From JAFDZW01 sp035632315 (GTDB lineage: Bacteria; Bacteroidota; Ignavibacteria; Palsa-1295), in NCBI GenBank assembly GCA_035632315.1, contig DASQGZ010000049.1, forward strand, positions 20,927 to 84,926: 64,000 nt of DNA, read 5' to 3'. The stretch's first letter is position 1; each line of letters begins with the position of its first letter. Below the pieces are notes generated by a model that saw only the letters and a list, made by a program, of their open reading frames with translations, was not told the origin of the DNA and ran no database searches. Made by a program: the position numbers and the translations under genes. Of this stretch, positions 1-8,341 are shown in pieces.

Positions 1-259
1 CGCCATTCCAGTTCGAAAATTTATGAATGCCGCCTGCTTCGCTGATGATCTCGGTGCCGGGACGAAGATACAGATGATACGCGTTCGCAAGATGAATGCG
101 CGCCCCGGTTTCCCATAATTGCTGCTGGGTCACTCCCTTCACCGTTGCGAGCGTCCCGACGGGCATAAAGCATGGTGTTTCGATCGCGCCGTGATCAGTT
201 TCGAGCAGCCCTGCTCGCGCTTTTGTATTGCTGTCAGTATGAAGAAGAGAAAATTTCAA
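1..259 (-). CDS. tgt: queuine/archaeosine-type tRNA-guanine transglycosylase, N-terminal part
   Basis: The minus strand encodes about 86 residues of a tRNA-guanine transglycosylase, cut by the window start. The enzyme exchanges guanine 34 of GUN-anticodon tRNAs for a queuosine precursor. The visible part carries the family N-terminus MKFSLLHTD, then PCFMPVGT near residues 30-37, TVKGVTQ and NAYHLYLRPG, and stops at KFSNWNG, just before the expected active-site Asp segment, which lies outside the window. I place the start at a TTG (257-259) because the homologous N-terminus begins at MKF and no in-frame ATG or GTG is found upstream; no strong Shine-Dalgarno is visible, as is common in Bacteroidota. 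It lies 34 bp downstream of the ABC ATPase gene and is probably cotranscribed with it. Confidence 0.9.
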   Translation of the reverse strand, partial: MKFSLLHTDSNTKARAGLLETDHGAIETPCFMPVGTLATVKGVTQQQLWETGARIHLANAYHLYLRPGTEIISEAGGIHKFSNWNG

Positions 260-293
260 ATGTATTTTTTGTAGGGCGACGCATGCCTTGCCC

Positions 294-950
294 CTACGGG
301 GCAGATCTTTGATATGGCTCGAGCGCGATCACTTTCGACGCCAGCATTGTCTCCGCCGGATCATTCGTTGCAATGACCACCAGTGCACCACCCGAAGCAA
401 CGCTTTTTATCTTCGCGAATAATTTTTCTATACCGTCCGAATCGAGATTCGAACCGGGTTCATCGAGAAAAATAAAATTCGGCTCAAGCGCAAACGCCAT
501 CGCCAGTTTTACGCGCTGCTGCATCCCCGAACTATATTGCTTGACATGAAGGTCGCTCTCGGCGACAGATCCGTCAAGCCCAAGCGATGTTAAGATCGAA
601 AGCGATTCTTTGGCGCCTATCCGTTTTGATTTCAGCTCTGCAACAAATTGTAAATGTTCGATCGCCGTTAGTTCGGAATATAGTTCGAGATATGGAGCAG
701 CAAAACCGATATAGGGCTGGTGTTCTTCGATCGAATATTCTTTGCCGTCTATTTGATATGTGACTCCGCCTTTTGATGGTGTAAGCACACGGGCAAGCAT
801 TTTCAGGAGTGTTGATTTTCCGGAGCCGTTCGCGCCCGTGATCGCAACAATCTCACCGGAGTGTAGAGAGAATGAAAGCGGCGCAAACAGCGGCGCCGCA
901 GAAAATCGCTTCGTGAGTCCTTCGGCCGTAAGCGTGGCAAGCGAAGTCAC
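294..950 (-). CDS. ABC transporter ATP-binding protein (CcmA-like size and layout)
   Basis: This 218-residue protein is a single ABC ATPase domain, which would power a membrane permease from the cytoplasmic face. Walker A GANGSGKST is at 39-47, the signature SSGMQQR at 140-146, Walker B FIFLDEP at 159-165 and a D-loop GSNLD follows. Two expected residues are unusual: the switch-histidine position reads ATND (Asn 196) instead of a His, and the Q-loop region (FAAPYLEL, 83-90) shows no clear Gln. Size and sequence resemble heme-exporter CcmA or ABC-2 ATPases, but no permease gene is adjacent, so the substrate is unknown. It sits in a minus-strand run, 6 bp after the thioesterase gene and before tgt. 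Confidence 0.85.
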   Translation of the reverse strand: MTSLATLTAEGLTKRFSAAPLFAPLSFSLHSGEIVAITGANGSGKSTLLKMLARVLTPSKGGVTYQIDGKEYSIEEHQPYIGFAAPYLELYSELTAIEHLQFVAELKSKRIGAKESLSILTSLGLDGSVAESDLHVKQYSSGMQQRVKLAMAFALEPNFIFLDEPGSNLDSDGIEKLFAKIKSVASGGALVVIATNDPAETMLASKVIALEPYQRSAP

Positions 951-956
951 GACAGA

Positions 957-1460
957 TTATTTTGTTTTTTTCTCGGCTTGCTCGATCAAACGCCGGCGTT
1001 CGAGGCGGTCCTTGCGGCGAACCTGCGCTGCATTAAAGCGACGCTTCTCTACCAGCGTTTGCGGCACGACTTCCGGCACCGGCACGGGATGGCCGATGTC
1101 ATCGATCGCAACGAACGTCAGATAACCCGTATTGACGTGACGGTGATATCCGGTGCGAATATCTTCAACTTCGACGCGTACCCCGACTTCCATCGACGTG
1201 GTGAACGCACGATTGACTGCCGAGCGAAGATGCACGACTTGTCCGAGCTTGACCGGACCGAGAAAATTGATCTCGTCAACGCTCGCCGTGACGCAGATAC
1301 GTCCCGAATGCTTTGCCGCGGCAAGCGCAGCACAAATATCCATCCAGTGCATCAGCGTGCCTCCGCGCAGATTGCCGAGAACGTTCGTGTCGTTCGGCAA
1401 TACCAGTTCCGTCATCTCGATCTCAGATGCTTTTACTTTCTTCGGGCGTTGTTTGCTCAT
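957..1460 (-). CDS. acyl-CoA thioesterase, hotdog fold (YciA/BACH type)
   Basis: The 167-residue product matches the hotdog acyl-CoA thioesterases that hydrolyse acyl-CoA to free acid and CoA in the cytoplasm. The family block runs from LPNDTNVLGNLRGG (21-34) through LMHWMDICAALAA (36-48), with Asp 41 as the likely catalytic acid, followed by SVDEINFLGPVKLGQ. The C-terminus is basic and probably helical (about residues 133-167, rich in Arg and Lys), a common tail in Bacteroidota members. It begins at an ATG 16 bp after the bamD stop codon and is followed after 6 bp by the ABC ATPase, so it is probably part of one transcription unit. Chain-length preference cannot be read from the sequence. 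Confidence 0.9.
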   Translation of the reverse strand: MSKQRPKKVKASEIEMTELVLPNDTNVLGNLRGGTLMHWMDICAALAAAKHSGRICVTASVDEINFLGPVKLGQVVHLRSAVNRAFTTSMEVGVRVEVEDIRTGYHRHVNTGYLTFVAIDDIGHPVPVPEVVPQTLVEKRRFNAAQVRRKDRLERRRLIEQAEKKTK

Positions 1461-1476
1461 CTCGAGTGGGTCGTGA

Positions 1477-2253
1477 TTATTTTTCTGAAAGCACTTGCCG
1501 CAGTTTCAGCGCGCGCTGCCGCTGGGCTTGCGTCGAGTTCGAAAGAAACTTTGTGTCGAACGCTTCAAGCGCATCCTGCGCTTCTTTGTTTTTCTTGCGC
1601 GAGTATTGTACTTCGGCGATACGAAGTTCGGCTTCGACCGCTGACGGCGTATCGTAATATCCGTCAACGATACGCGAAAAATATTGGACTGCCGATTTGC
1701 GATCGACCAGTTTAATGTATAATTCAGCAGAAAGCAGCAGCTTCAACGCTTGTTTATTGCGAAGCTCGGTAATGCGCATTTCGGCGCTATCGGCAAGCGC
1801 TTTGCCGGCATTCGGGCAGTCGCGAAGAAATGACTGATACTCATTGATCGCGTACTGCGTATATGTCTGGTCGAGTTCAGGGCGCGGTGAAAGCGCATAG
1901 TAACTTTCAGCGACCATAAATTGAGAGCGGTCGGCGAACGGCGAGGTCGGAAAATTTCGGCGCACTGCGCGGAAATCAACCGCTGCGCTTATATAGGTGC
2001 CGCTGTAATAGCGCGACATGCCTTCCAAGAAGGCGGCTTCGGCAGCGAACTCGGATGTCGGCGCCTGCAGGCGCACTTCGTCGAAGATCGTCTGAGCGCT
2101 GAGATAATCTTCTTTTGTATATGCGGCTTTGCCTTGCTTGAATCGTTCTTCGAACTGATTCGCGCCGGTTGCCATCACGGTCGGTTTGCTCGTGCTGCAG
2201 CTTGCGAGCGCGAACGCTAGACAAAGCGTACTATATAGATGATAATTCTTCAC
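1477..2253 (-). CDS. bamD: outer-membrane assembly lipoprotein BamD
   Basis: This is a 258-residue lipoprotein with a signal peptide ending in the lipobox LASC (Cys 19), so it should be lipidated and anchored in the outer membrane. The mature part consists of TPR-like helical pairs, for example AAYTKEDYLSAQTIFDEV and SRYYSGTYISAAVDFRAV, the arrangement of BamD/YfiO. BamD works with the BamA barrel in inserting outer-membrane beta-barrel proteins; this window encodes several likely clients (7486-8181, 21242-23524, 24551-26644). Length fits the family (about 240-290 residues). It is flanked by a small anchored protein upstream and the thioesterase downstream on the same strand. Confidence 0.88.
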   Translation of the reverse strand: MKNYHLYSTLCLAFALASCSTSKPTVMATGANQFEERFKQGKAAYTKEDYLSAQTIFDEVRLQAPTSEFAAEAAFLEGMSRYYSGTYISAAVDFRAVRRNFPTSPFADRSQFMVAESYYALSPRPELDQTYTQYAINEYQSFLRDCPNAGKALADSAEMRITELRNKQALKLLLSAELYIKLVDRKSAVQYFSRIVDGYYDTPSAVEAELRIAEVQYSRKKNKEAQDALEAFDTKFLSNSTQAQRQRALKLRQVLSEK

Positions 2254-2262
2254 AAGAAGGAT

Positions 2263-2853
2263 TCAACTACGAATAATAAAAAAGAGTGCGACGATTACCG
2301 CCGCGCCAAGTGTCACTAAGACCGGCTCTGCAGTCGATTCCCAAAATGTCTTAGGTTTCTCCTGCGCAGAAGTGCCTAATTGACGGATCGTGTCGCGAAA
2401 GATCGTCACGGTACTCGTGAAATATCTCGGCGGCTGCATCCCGACAAAGCTTCCGACAGAAATATCCATACTTGCTGTTCGTACGCTCGCCGGGGTCGAA
2501 GTTTCAGTCACTTCGATATGCCGAGTAAGCTTTGCGACCTTTATCATAAATGGATCTTGAAGCGGTGTTTTTGCAAGACTTCCGTCACTTGTAAAAATGG
2601 TTTTTATTCCGGAATGAGAATGAATGAATTGCAACAACACCAGTGAATCGCCCGAAACAGCGGCAAGCGTAAAATTATTTTTCCAATGAAGCGAATCTGA
2701 AATACAGTGATCTAAAAAAGCCAAGACGATCTGCGGAGCGAGCGTGACAAAACGCGCATCGTCAAGTCCGCTGCGATCTTGCGCAAACACATTCGCCCTT
2801 GCAAAGGCAAGGGCGAATGTGAAAAGAAGTAATATGCGGGCATACACACGCAT
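2263..2853 (-). CDS. hypothetical secreted protein with C-terminal membrane anchor
   Basis: I do not recognise this 196-residue protein. It begins with a signal peptide ending near NVFAQ and ends with a single hydrophobic segment (about residues 174-194) followed by Arg-Ser, so it probably sits in the periplasm tethered by its C-terminus. Its ATG overlaps the gdhA stop codon as TGATG (2851-2855), which implies translational coupling to gdhA; a TTG three bases earlier is in frame but would not fit that coupling. It is followed 9 bp later by bamD. No catalytic motif or cysteine pattern stands out. Confidence 0.65.
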   Translation of the reverse strand: MRVYARILLLFTFALAFARANVFAQDRSGLDDARFVTLAPQIVLAFLDHCISDSLHWKNNFTLAAVSGDSLVLLQFIHSHSGIKTIFTSDGSLAKTPLQDPFMIKVAKLTRHIEVTETSTPASVRTASMDISVGSFVGMQPPRYFTSTVTIFRDTIRQLGTSAQEKPKTFWESTAEPVLVTLGAAVIVALFFIIRS

Positions 2854-4226
2854 CAACCGTAAATGCCCCGAAGCTTCAGCGTTCTCGCCACTTTATCGAT
2901 GGCAAGCACATACGAGCTCAGCCGCAGCGAAATCTTGTGCTTGAGGGCATTATCGTACACGCGATTAAATGCGCCGATCATTGCTTCTTCGAGGCGTTGG
3001 TTAACGGTATCGAGATCCCAATAATAGCCCATCCGGTTCTGCACCCATTCGAGATAGCTGACCTTGACGCCGCCGGCATTCGCCAGAATATCCGGAATGA
3101 CCATAATGCCTTTATCCTGAAGAATGGCATCGGCATTTGCGCTCGTCGGACCGTTAGCACCTTCGACGATCAATCGCGCTCTGATATTATGCGCATTCTC
3201 TTCGGTGATACGGTCTTCGCGAGCAGCCGGCACGAGGACGTCGCATTGAAGTTCGAGCAGCTCTTCGTTGGTGATCTTCTCTGCGCCTTTGAAGCCCTTA
3301 AGAAGATGATCGTGCGTCTCCGACCATTTCATAGCGGCATCGATATCAATGCCTTTCGAATTGTAGTATCCGCCGGTGATATCGGAAATAGCGACGATCT
3401 TGCAACCTTGATCTTCGAGCGATACGGCGCTGATCGAGCCGACGTTGCCAAAGCCTTCGACGGCAACGGTCGCACGCTTCGGGTTGATCTTTAATTTTTC
3501 CATACCGCACATCGCCGCATGCATCACGCCGCGGCCTGTTGCTTCGCGGCGTCCGCGACTGCCGCCAAGCACGAGTGGCTTGCCCGTTACCACACCCGGC
3601 TCTGTCGAGCGCATGTGCATCGAATATGTATCGAGCACCCATGCCATCACCTGCTCGTTCGTGTTCACATCCGGCGCCGGGATATCGCGGTTCGGACCGA
3701 ACACATCAAGCATATTCGCCGTGTAGCGGCGTGTGATTGATTCGAGCTGACGCTGTGTAAGCTTGCGCGGGTCGCAGCGAACGCCGCCTTTTGCACCGCC
3801 GAACGGAATGTCGATCACAGCGCATTTCCATGTCATCCAAGCGGCGAGCGCTTTGATCTCGTCTAGATTTACATCCGGTGCGTAGCGAATTCCACCTTTG
3901 GATGGTCCGAGAATATCATTATGAATAACACGGTAACCTTCGAAAATTTCTATCTGCCCGTCATCCATTGCGATCGGAATGGAGACGATCACGCACTTAA
4001 CGGGGGTTTTAAGATATGTGTAAATGCCGGGCTCTAACTTCAATATCTCTGCGGCTTTATCGAATCGTTTCATCATCGAATCGAGGGGGCTTTCATGCCC
4101 GTTGCCGTTGCCATTCCCGTTGGTATGAGCTTTCGGTTTTATCGGACCCGGTTCTTTGTAACTTACTGGATCTTCGTCGCTAAAGCGGCGCGTCGATGCT
4201 TTTTTTGCGGTTGCTTTCTTTGCCAT
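2853..4226 (-). CDS. gdhA: glutamate dehydrogenase (Glu/Leu/Phe/Val family)
   Basis: This 457-residue enzyme interconverts glutamate and 2-oxoglutarate plus ammonia. The substrate site is visible as GPSKGGIRYAPDV (108-120; Lys 110) and MTWKCAVIDIPFGGAKGG (131-148; catalytic Lys 134), with Asp 187 in RDIPAPDVNT. The Rossmann motif VAVEGFGNVGS lies near 254-264. The first 48 residues are an added low-complexity leader: a lysine-rich stretch (MAKKATAKKA) and an alternating Gly-Asn run near 36-43 ending in His. Such a leader is not part of the standard hexameric enzyme, and its role is unknown. Coenzyme preference is not certain from sequence, although the form resembles NAD-type enzymes. It is followed directly by the small anchored protein (TGATG overlap). 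Confidence 0.93.
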   Translation of the reverse strand: MAKKATAKKASTRRFSDEDPVSYKEPGPIKPKAHTNGNGNGNGHESPLDSMMKRFDKAAEILKLEPGIYTYLKTPVKCVIVSIPIAMDDGQIEIFEGYRVIHNDILGPSKGGIRYAPDVNLDEIKALAAWMTWKCAVIDIPFGGAKGGVRCDPRKLTQRQLESITRRYTANMLDVFGPNRDIPAPDVNTNEQVMAWVLDTYSMHMRSTEPGVVTGKPLVLGGSRGRREATGRGVMHAAMCGMEKLKINPKRATVAVEGFGNVGSISAVSLEDQGCKIVAISDITGGYYNSKGIDIDAAMKWSETHDHLLKGFKGAEKITNEELLELQCDVLVPAAREDRITEENAHNIRARLIVEGANGPTSANADAILQDKGIMVIPDILANAGGVKVSYLEWVQNRMGYYWDLDTVNQRLEEAMIGAFNRVYDNALKHKISLRLSSYVLAIDKVARTLKLRGIYG

Positions 4227-4344
4227 AATTGATTTATTTCAATACACTAAGCCAAGTGGGGGCTTTGCTATTCGGCGCGTAAAACAACAATTCGGTAAAA
4301 TACTTTCCGTGAATTTTGGAATTTGTCAGACGTCTCTACGTACC

Positions 4345-5223
4345 CTACGTTCTGTTTTTGGTGATCGTCTCATCCATCATCTCTCGCGTGAGCAACAGGT
4401 TTTCATCGAGTGAGTGGCGGGAATACTCGCGGGCTTTGGCGATGAGCGCGGGGTCAAGCGAAGCAATAATTAAATCTTCTTCAAAAAATTTTGCGCGCGA
4501 AATTACCGAGCCGTCGGGCGCGACGATCTCGGAGCCGCCCCAGAAATTAACCCCGTCTTCGACGCCGACACGATTACAAAATGCAAGATAAATGCTGAAC
4601 AGGCGTGCGTAGGCAATGTGATGCTCTTTATTGATGCGATAGTTTGACGGGACATCATCTTCATCGTCTTCATTTTTTGACGAGAGGCGCGTCGGGCTTG
4701 CAGCGATCGTGATAATGCACTGCGCGCCCTGATATGTTAACAAATACGGCAGCGACGGATGCCAAAGATCTTCACAGACAAGTACGCCAATCGTGCCGAG
4801 ACGTTTTGATTCGAACGAGAGCGCTTTACTTCCTGCAAGAAAATATCGCTGCTCTTCGAAGATGCCGTACGTCGGCGGATAAATTTTTCTGTGCGCATGA
4901 ACAAGCGCGCCGTCCTCGAACACAAATGCAGAATTATGGATCGCACCTGCCGAAGTTTTCTCAGCCGCGCCGCAAATGATCGTGATCTGCTTGCTCTTTG
5001 CGCGAAGCTCAGAAAGAAGTTCTGATTTTGCTGGATCAAGAGCCACTTCCTGATTCAGATCGCGAAGCGTGTAACCGGAAAGTGAAAGCTCGGGAAAAAC
5101 GACAGCGTCAGCTTTTTCTTTAATGGCACGGTCGGCAAACTCAAGATGATGCGTGACGTTTGCAGCAACATCTCCAATCACTGCTTTCGTTTGCGCGAGC
5201 GCTATGCGTGAAGGTTTTAACAT
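4345..5223 (-). CDS. carbon-nitrogen hydrolase (nitrilase superfamily amidase)
   Basis: The 292-residue protein is a nitrilase-fold amidase. The catalytic triad is readable: Glu 45 in VVFPELSLSG, Lys 113 in HRKIYPP, and nucleophile Cys 150 in VLVCEDLWHP. The sequence most resembles the glutaminase/amidase half of NAD synthetases and free-standing relatives of it, but the NAD synthase half is absent, so it is a stand-alone amidase. It lies 6 bp downstream of the TPM-domain gene and upstream of gdhA. The natural substrate cannot be inferred; omega-amidase or N-carbamoyl hydrolase activity are possibilities. Confidence 0.85.
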   Translation of the reverse strand: MLKPSRIALAQTKAVIGDVAANVTHHLEFADRAIKEKADAVVFPELSLSGYTLRDLNQEVALDPAKSELLSELRAKSKQITIICGAAEKTSAGAIHNSAFVFEDGALVHAHRKIYPPTYGIFEEQRYFLAGSKALSFESKRLGTIGVLVCEDLWHPSLPYLLTYQGAQCIITIAASPTRLSSKNEDDEDDVPSNYRINKEHHIAYARLFSIYLAFCNRVGVEDGVNFWGGSEIVAPDGSVISRAKFFEEDLIIASLDPALIAKAREYSRHSLDENLLLTREMMDETITKNRT

Positions 5224-5229
5224 TCTTTC

Positions 5230-5697
5230 TCAGTGCAGCGTCACTTCGTTCGAATGTTCGGCACTATGTTTCCCATGTTCGGGAAGTGCATTTTTCAGGT
5301 GATGCGTCATTTTTGAAATAGCGTTCGTCACGCCTTCTTCGTAGTGAGCATCTTTTAAATGCGACCCAAGGGTCGCGGCGACATCCGCCCACGCTTCGGG
5401 GTGAACGCGGGAATGAATCGCGGCATCGGCATAGATATAGAATTGCCGCTCGCTGTATAAGATCAACAACAAAATGCCGTTATGATTTGGCAGTTCATCC
5501 ATGTGAAGTTTCACAAATTCACTTTTTGCGACGTCAGCGACTGACTTCCCGCTTTCGCTCGAATCGCGCTGGTCGTGGATCGAAACGCGAATTTCGGCAG
5601 AAGTGTGTTTCTCGGCTTCGGCGATCGCCGCGGCGATACGGTCGAGCACCGCCTGCGGGAATGCGTCCTTTGCGTGAGCGTGATGTGCGTGAGCCAT
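5230..5697 (-). CDS. TPM-domain protein
   Basis: The 155-residue product has a single TPM domain (named after TLP18.3, Psb32 and MOLO-1), seen in ILLLILYSERQFYIYADAAIHSRV and the following helices. No signal peptide or membrane span is visible, in contrast to the longer membrane-anchored TPM proteins. Both termini are histidine-rich (MAHAHHAHAKD and HGKHSAEHSNEVTLH), which could bind metal; this is inference. I use the ATG at 5697; an in-frame TTG five codons upstream is weaker. It precedes the amidase by 6 bp. A remnant of a REP-like repeat lies just upstream (5714-5757). Confidence 0.7.
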   Translation of the reverse strand: MAHAHHAHAKDAFPQAVLDRIAAAIAEAEKHTSAEIRVSIHDQRDSSESGKSVADVAKSEFVKLHMDELPNHNGILLLILYSERQFYIYADAAIHSRVHPEAWADVAATLGSHLKDAHYEEGVTNAISKMTHHLKNALPEHGKHSAEHSNEVTLH

Positions 5698-5713
5698 ATT
5701 TATTTCTTTCAAT

Positions 5714-5757
5714 TTATTGTCCTTGCAAGCGTAACGAAGTGGGGCGAAGCAATGACA
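5714..5757. repeat. fragment of REP-like palindromic element
   Basis: The segment holds GCGTAACGAAG, GGGCGAAGCAATGACA and related words found in one arm of the full palindromes at 13239-13348 and 42896-43000. The opposite arm is missing, so it appears to be a decayed copy between the TPM gene and nadB. Confidence 0.5.
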
Positions 5758-5789
5758 TTGTATTCAAGATCATTATCACAAAACCGTAA

Positions 5790-7400
5790 TCACAAAACCG
5801 TGTTTTTCTTCGCCAGTTTCGGATTCGCTTTCGGATAATCGGTCGTATAATGCAATCCTCTGCTCTCTTTACGGGCAAGCGCCGAACGGATCACGAGCTG
5901 CGCGGTCATTGCCATATTGCGAAGTTCGAGCAGTGGCACAGTTACCTTCGTTTTACGATAATACTGCTCGATCTCGCGCACAATAAGATCAACCCGCCGC
6001 TTTGCACGCTCAAGACGATATGTCGAACGAACAATGCCGACGTAATCCCACATCAACTGCTGGACTTCGCGCTTATCGTGCTCGATAACAACCCATTCTT
6101 CAGCATTTTCGGTGCCGGAATCGTCCCATTCTTTTAACTTCACATTCTCGGTTCTTTTTTCTGTTCTCAAAGATGCTAAAAGATCGTCAGCGGCTCGCTT
6201 CGAAAAAACAAGCGATGCCAGCAGCGAATTACTCGCCAGCCGGTTCGCTCCGTGAACACCTGTCATCGAAACTTCGCCGCAGGCATAGAGCCGGTTGATA
6301 TTTGTTCGCCCATTGAGATTGGTCATTACTCCGCCGCAGCCGAAATGCGCCGCCGGCACGACCGGGATCGGCTTTTTCGTAATATCGAGCCCTGTCTTTT
6401 TGCAATGGGCGTAGATATTCGGAAATTCGTCTTTTATTTTTTTTGCCGGAAGATGTGAAAGATCGAGCAGCACAAAATCATCCCCGTGTTTTTTGAGTTC
6501 GGCATCGATCGCACGGGCAACGATATCGCGCGGCGCAAGCTCCATCCGTTGTTTATCATAATGCTTCATAAACCGCTCGCCTTTTTTATTTCGCAGGATG
6601 CCCCCGGCGCCGCGAACAGCTTCCGAAATTAAGAACGCTTTACCCTCGCTATTATTAAAGAGCGCCGTCGGATGAAATTGGATAAATTCCATATTGGCAA
6701 TGCTCGCGCCGGCGCGGTATGCCATTGCAACGCCGTCGCCGGTTGCGATCGACGGGTTGGTCGTATGTAAATAAATATGCCCGCAGCCGCCGGTCGCAAG
6801 CATGACTGCTTTGCGAGCATAGAGAATCTCGACAGTCCCCGATGCTTCGGCAAGCACATACGCGCCATAACAGCTTATCGAATCGTCGCCGCCGGTTTGT
6901 TTATCTATCCGTGAGTGGTCCGTCAGCAGTTCGACTGCATAATGATCTTCGAGCAGTGTGATATTTTTCTTTTTAGCGATCGCCGCAAGTAGCGATCGTT
7001 CTACTTCTTTGCCCGTTAGATCTTTTGCGTGAACGATCCGATGGATCGAATGCCCGCCTTCTTTGCCAAGATCAAGATCGCCCGTGCGAGAACGAGTGAA
7101 GCGAGCGCCAATTTCAATAAGATCGCGAATTCGCTCAGGTCCTTCATACACAAGCGTCTTGACTGCCTCTTCGTTACAAAGGCCTGCGCCGGCAACAAGC
7201 GTATCGCGGATATGCGATTCGAACGAATCGTGCTCGTTCATCACCGAAGCGATGCCTCCCTGCGCGTAGTTCGTGTTCGATTCGGAACGCTCTTTTTTGG
7301 TAACGATGGTAATATGCAGATCGGAGCGTTCGGCAAGCTGTAAGGCAAAGAACGTTCCGGCAGAACCGGAGCCAAGGATCAAGACATCGGTAATTTTCAC
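5790..7400 (-). CDS. nadB: L-aspartate oxidase
   Basis: This 536-residue flavoprotein oxidises L-aspartate to iminoaspartate, the first step of de novo NAD synthesis. The FAD-binding motif VLILGSGSAGTFFALQLAE is at the N-terminus, NYAQGGIASV follows, and later come the family blocks HSIHRIVHAKD, RGAGGILRNKKGERFM, HFGCGGVMTNLNGRT and GVHGANRLASNSLL. I choose a GTG start (7398-7400), because extending the frame to 7457 would translate straight through the intrinsic terminator of the upstream gene. nadA and nadC are not in the window; nadD is at 37551. A succinate dehydrogenase flavoprotein assignment is disfavoured by the aspartate-oxidase-type C-terminus. Confidence 0.93.
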   Translation of the reverse strand: MKITDVLILGSGSAGTFFALQLAERSDLHITIVTKKERSESNTNYAQGGIASVMNEHDSFESHIRDTLVAGAGLCNEEAVKTLVYEGPERIRDLIEIGARFTRSRTGDLDLGKEGGHSIHRIVHAKDLTGKEVERSLLAAIAKKKNITLLEDHYAVELLTDHSRIDKQTGGDDSISCYGAYVLAEASGTVEILYARKAVMLATGGCGHIYLHTTNPSIATGDGVAMAYRAGASIANMEFIQFHPTALFNNSEGKAFLISEAVRGAGGILRNKKGERFMKHYDKQRMELAPRDIVARAIDAELKKHGDDFVLLDLSHLPAKKIKDEFPNIYAHCKKTGLDITKKPIPVVPAAHFGCGGVMTNLNGRTNINRLYACGEVSMTGVHGANRLASNSLLASLVFSKRAADDLLASLRTEKRTENVKLKEWDDSGTENAEEWVVIEHDKREVQQLMWDYVGIVRSTYRLERAKRRVDLIVREIEQYYRKTKVTVPLLELRNMAMTAQLVIRSALARKESRGLHYTTDYPKANPKLAKKNTVL

Positions 7401-7420
7401 GCGGCTACAAACAAACGAAT

Positions 7421-7457
7421 ATAAAAACGAATGCCCCTCGATTTTCTCGAGGGGCAT
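7421..7457 (-). terminator. intrinsic terminator of the 7486-8181 gene
   Basis: An 11-bp perfect stem ATGCCCCTCGA / TCGAGGGGCAT with a 5-nt loop occupies 7431-7457. Read on the minus strand it is followed by TCGTTTTTAT, a U-rich tail. It begins 29 bp after the stop codon of the outer-membrane protein gene and separates it from nadB. Confidence 0.85.
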
Positions 7458-7485
7458 TGCCCGTCAGATCTAAATACAATTGAAA

Positions 7486-8181
7486 TTAGAAATGAACGAC
7501 AAGATGCACATCGCCGGCACTGATACCGATCGTCGAAGCAGACGGATTGTCCGTCGTCGTTGACGTTCCAGCTGCAGTAACCGTCGTGCTCGAGGATAAC
7601 GAGCTGAAGCCAAGCATGTACTCGCCGCCGACAGCGATACCTCTGGTGAAGTACCAATCGAAACCGGCAAGAACACCGATGCTAAATGCAGAGCCGCTTC
7701 CTTTGGTCTCGGAAGTCTGTCCGCCGGACGGAGTTTGTTTGAAATCACCGCTTGCTGAGGTATAACCGATCTGAGCGCCAAAATATGGCGAAGTCGAATA
7801 AACGGCATGCGTATGCATTTCAATGCCTGCAGCAATCCCCCAATTGGTCATTGTTGTTTTCCCAGCCTTTGCTTCATCGCCGCTGCTGGTTGTTGAAAAC
7901 CCGAGCAACGCTCTGAGAGCCATATCATCAGACAAGTAATATTTGTATCCTGCGCCGTACACATCCACAGTCGTTGATGTTTCACCTGGGACAGTCAGGC
8001 TTGCAAGTTCAACAGCATTGACCCCAAGCGACGAAAGCCCGCCGAATGTGAATACCCACGCTGCCGAACCGGCTTTCGTATTAGGCCGAATGATGTTCTC
8101 TGTCTCCTGAGCACGAGTCACACCATATAAACCTACTATGACAAGCGCAATAACGAACGCTTTTGAAAAGAAACGTGACAT
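7486..8181 (-). CDS. outer-membrane beta-barrel protein (OmpW/OprW-like size)
   Basis: The 231-residue protein has a signal peptide (MSRFFSKAFVIALVIVGLYG, cleavage near TRAQ) and a body of alternating short amphipathic strands rich in Gly, Ser and Thr, with frequent aromatic residues, for example YKYYLSDDMALRALLGFST and YFGAQIGYTSASGDF. It ends HLVVHF, a terminal aromatic residue typical of Bam-dependent barrels. I infer an 8-stranded barrel; the ligand is unknown. It is a single-gene unit: a TTG-N20-TATATTTG promoter lies upstream and a strong terminator downstream. Confidence 0.75.
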   Translation of the reverse strand: MSRFFSKAFVIALVIVGLYGVTRAQETENIIRPNTKAGSAAWVFTFGGLSSLGVNAVELASLTVPGETSTTVDVYGAGYKYYLSDDMALRALLGFSTTSSGDEAKAGKTTMTNWGIAAGIEMHTHAVYSTSPYFGAQIGYTSASGDFKQTPSGGQTSETKGSGSAFSIGVLAGFDWYFTRGIAVGGEYMLGFSSLSSSTTVTAAGTSTTTDNPSASTIGISAGDVHLVVHF

Positions 8182-8240
8182 ATATTTTCCTCCAAGTTGT
8201 GTTTGTGAATGAAAAAATTTATGGGCAAAGTCTCATACTA

Positions 8241-8271
8241 CAAATATATTAAGAAATTGTTACGTATGCAA
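8241..8271 (-). promoter_or_regulatory. Bacteroidetes-type promoter of the beta-barrel gene
   Basis: On the minus strand, TTG (8269-8271) is followed after exactly 20 nt by TATATTTG (8241-8248), matching the Bacteroidetes primary-sigma pattern of a TTTG/TTG -33 element and TAnnTTTG -7 element. The expected transcription start leaves a 5-prime leader of about 50 nt before the ATG at 8181. Confidence 0.7.
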
Positions 8272-8341
8272 GTAAAATTGAAATTTGTGGATAAACAGAT
8301 TTCAACAAAACGGCAAAAATAATTTCAAACAGGCCACGTCG

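Noticed and set aside
7401..7457. N-terminal extension of NadB
   Set aside because: It lies within the intrinsic terminator stem of the upstream gene.
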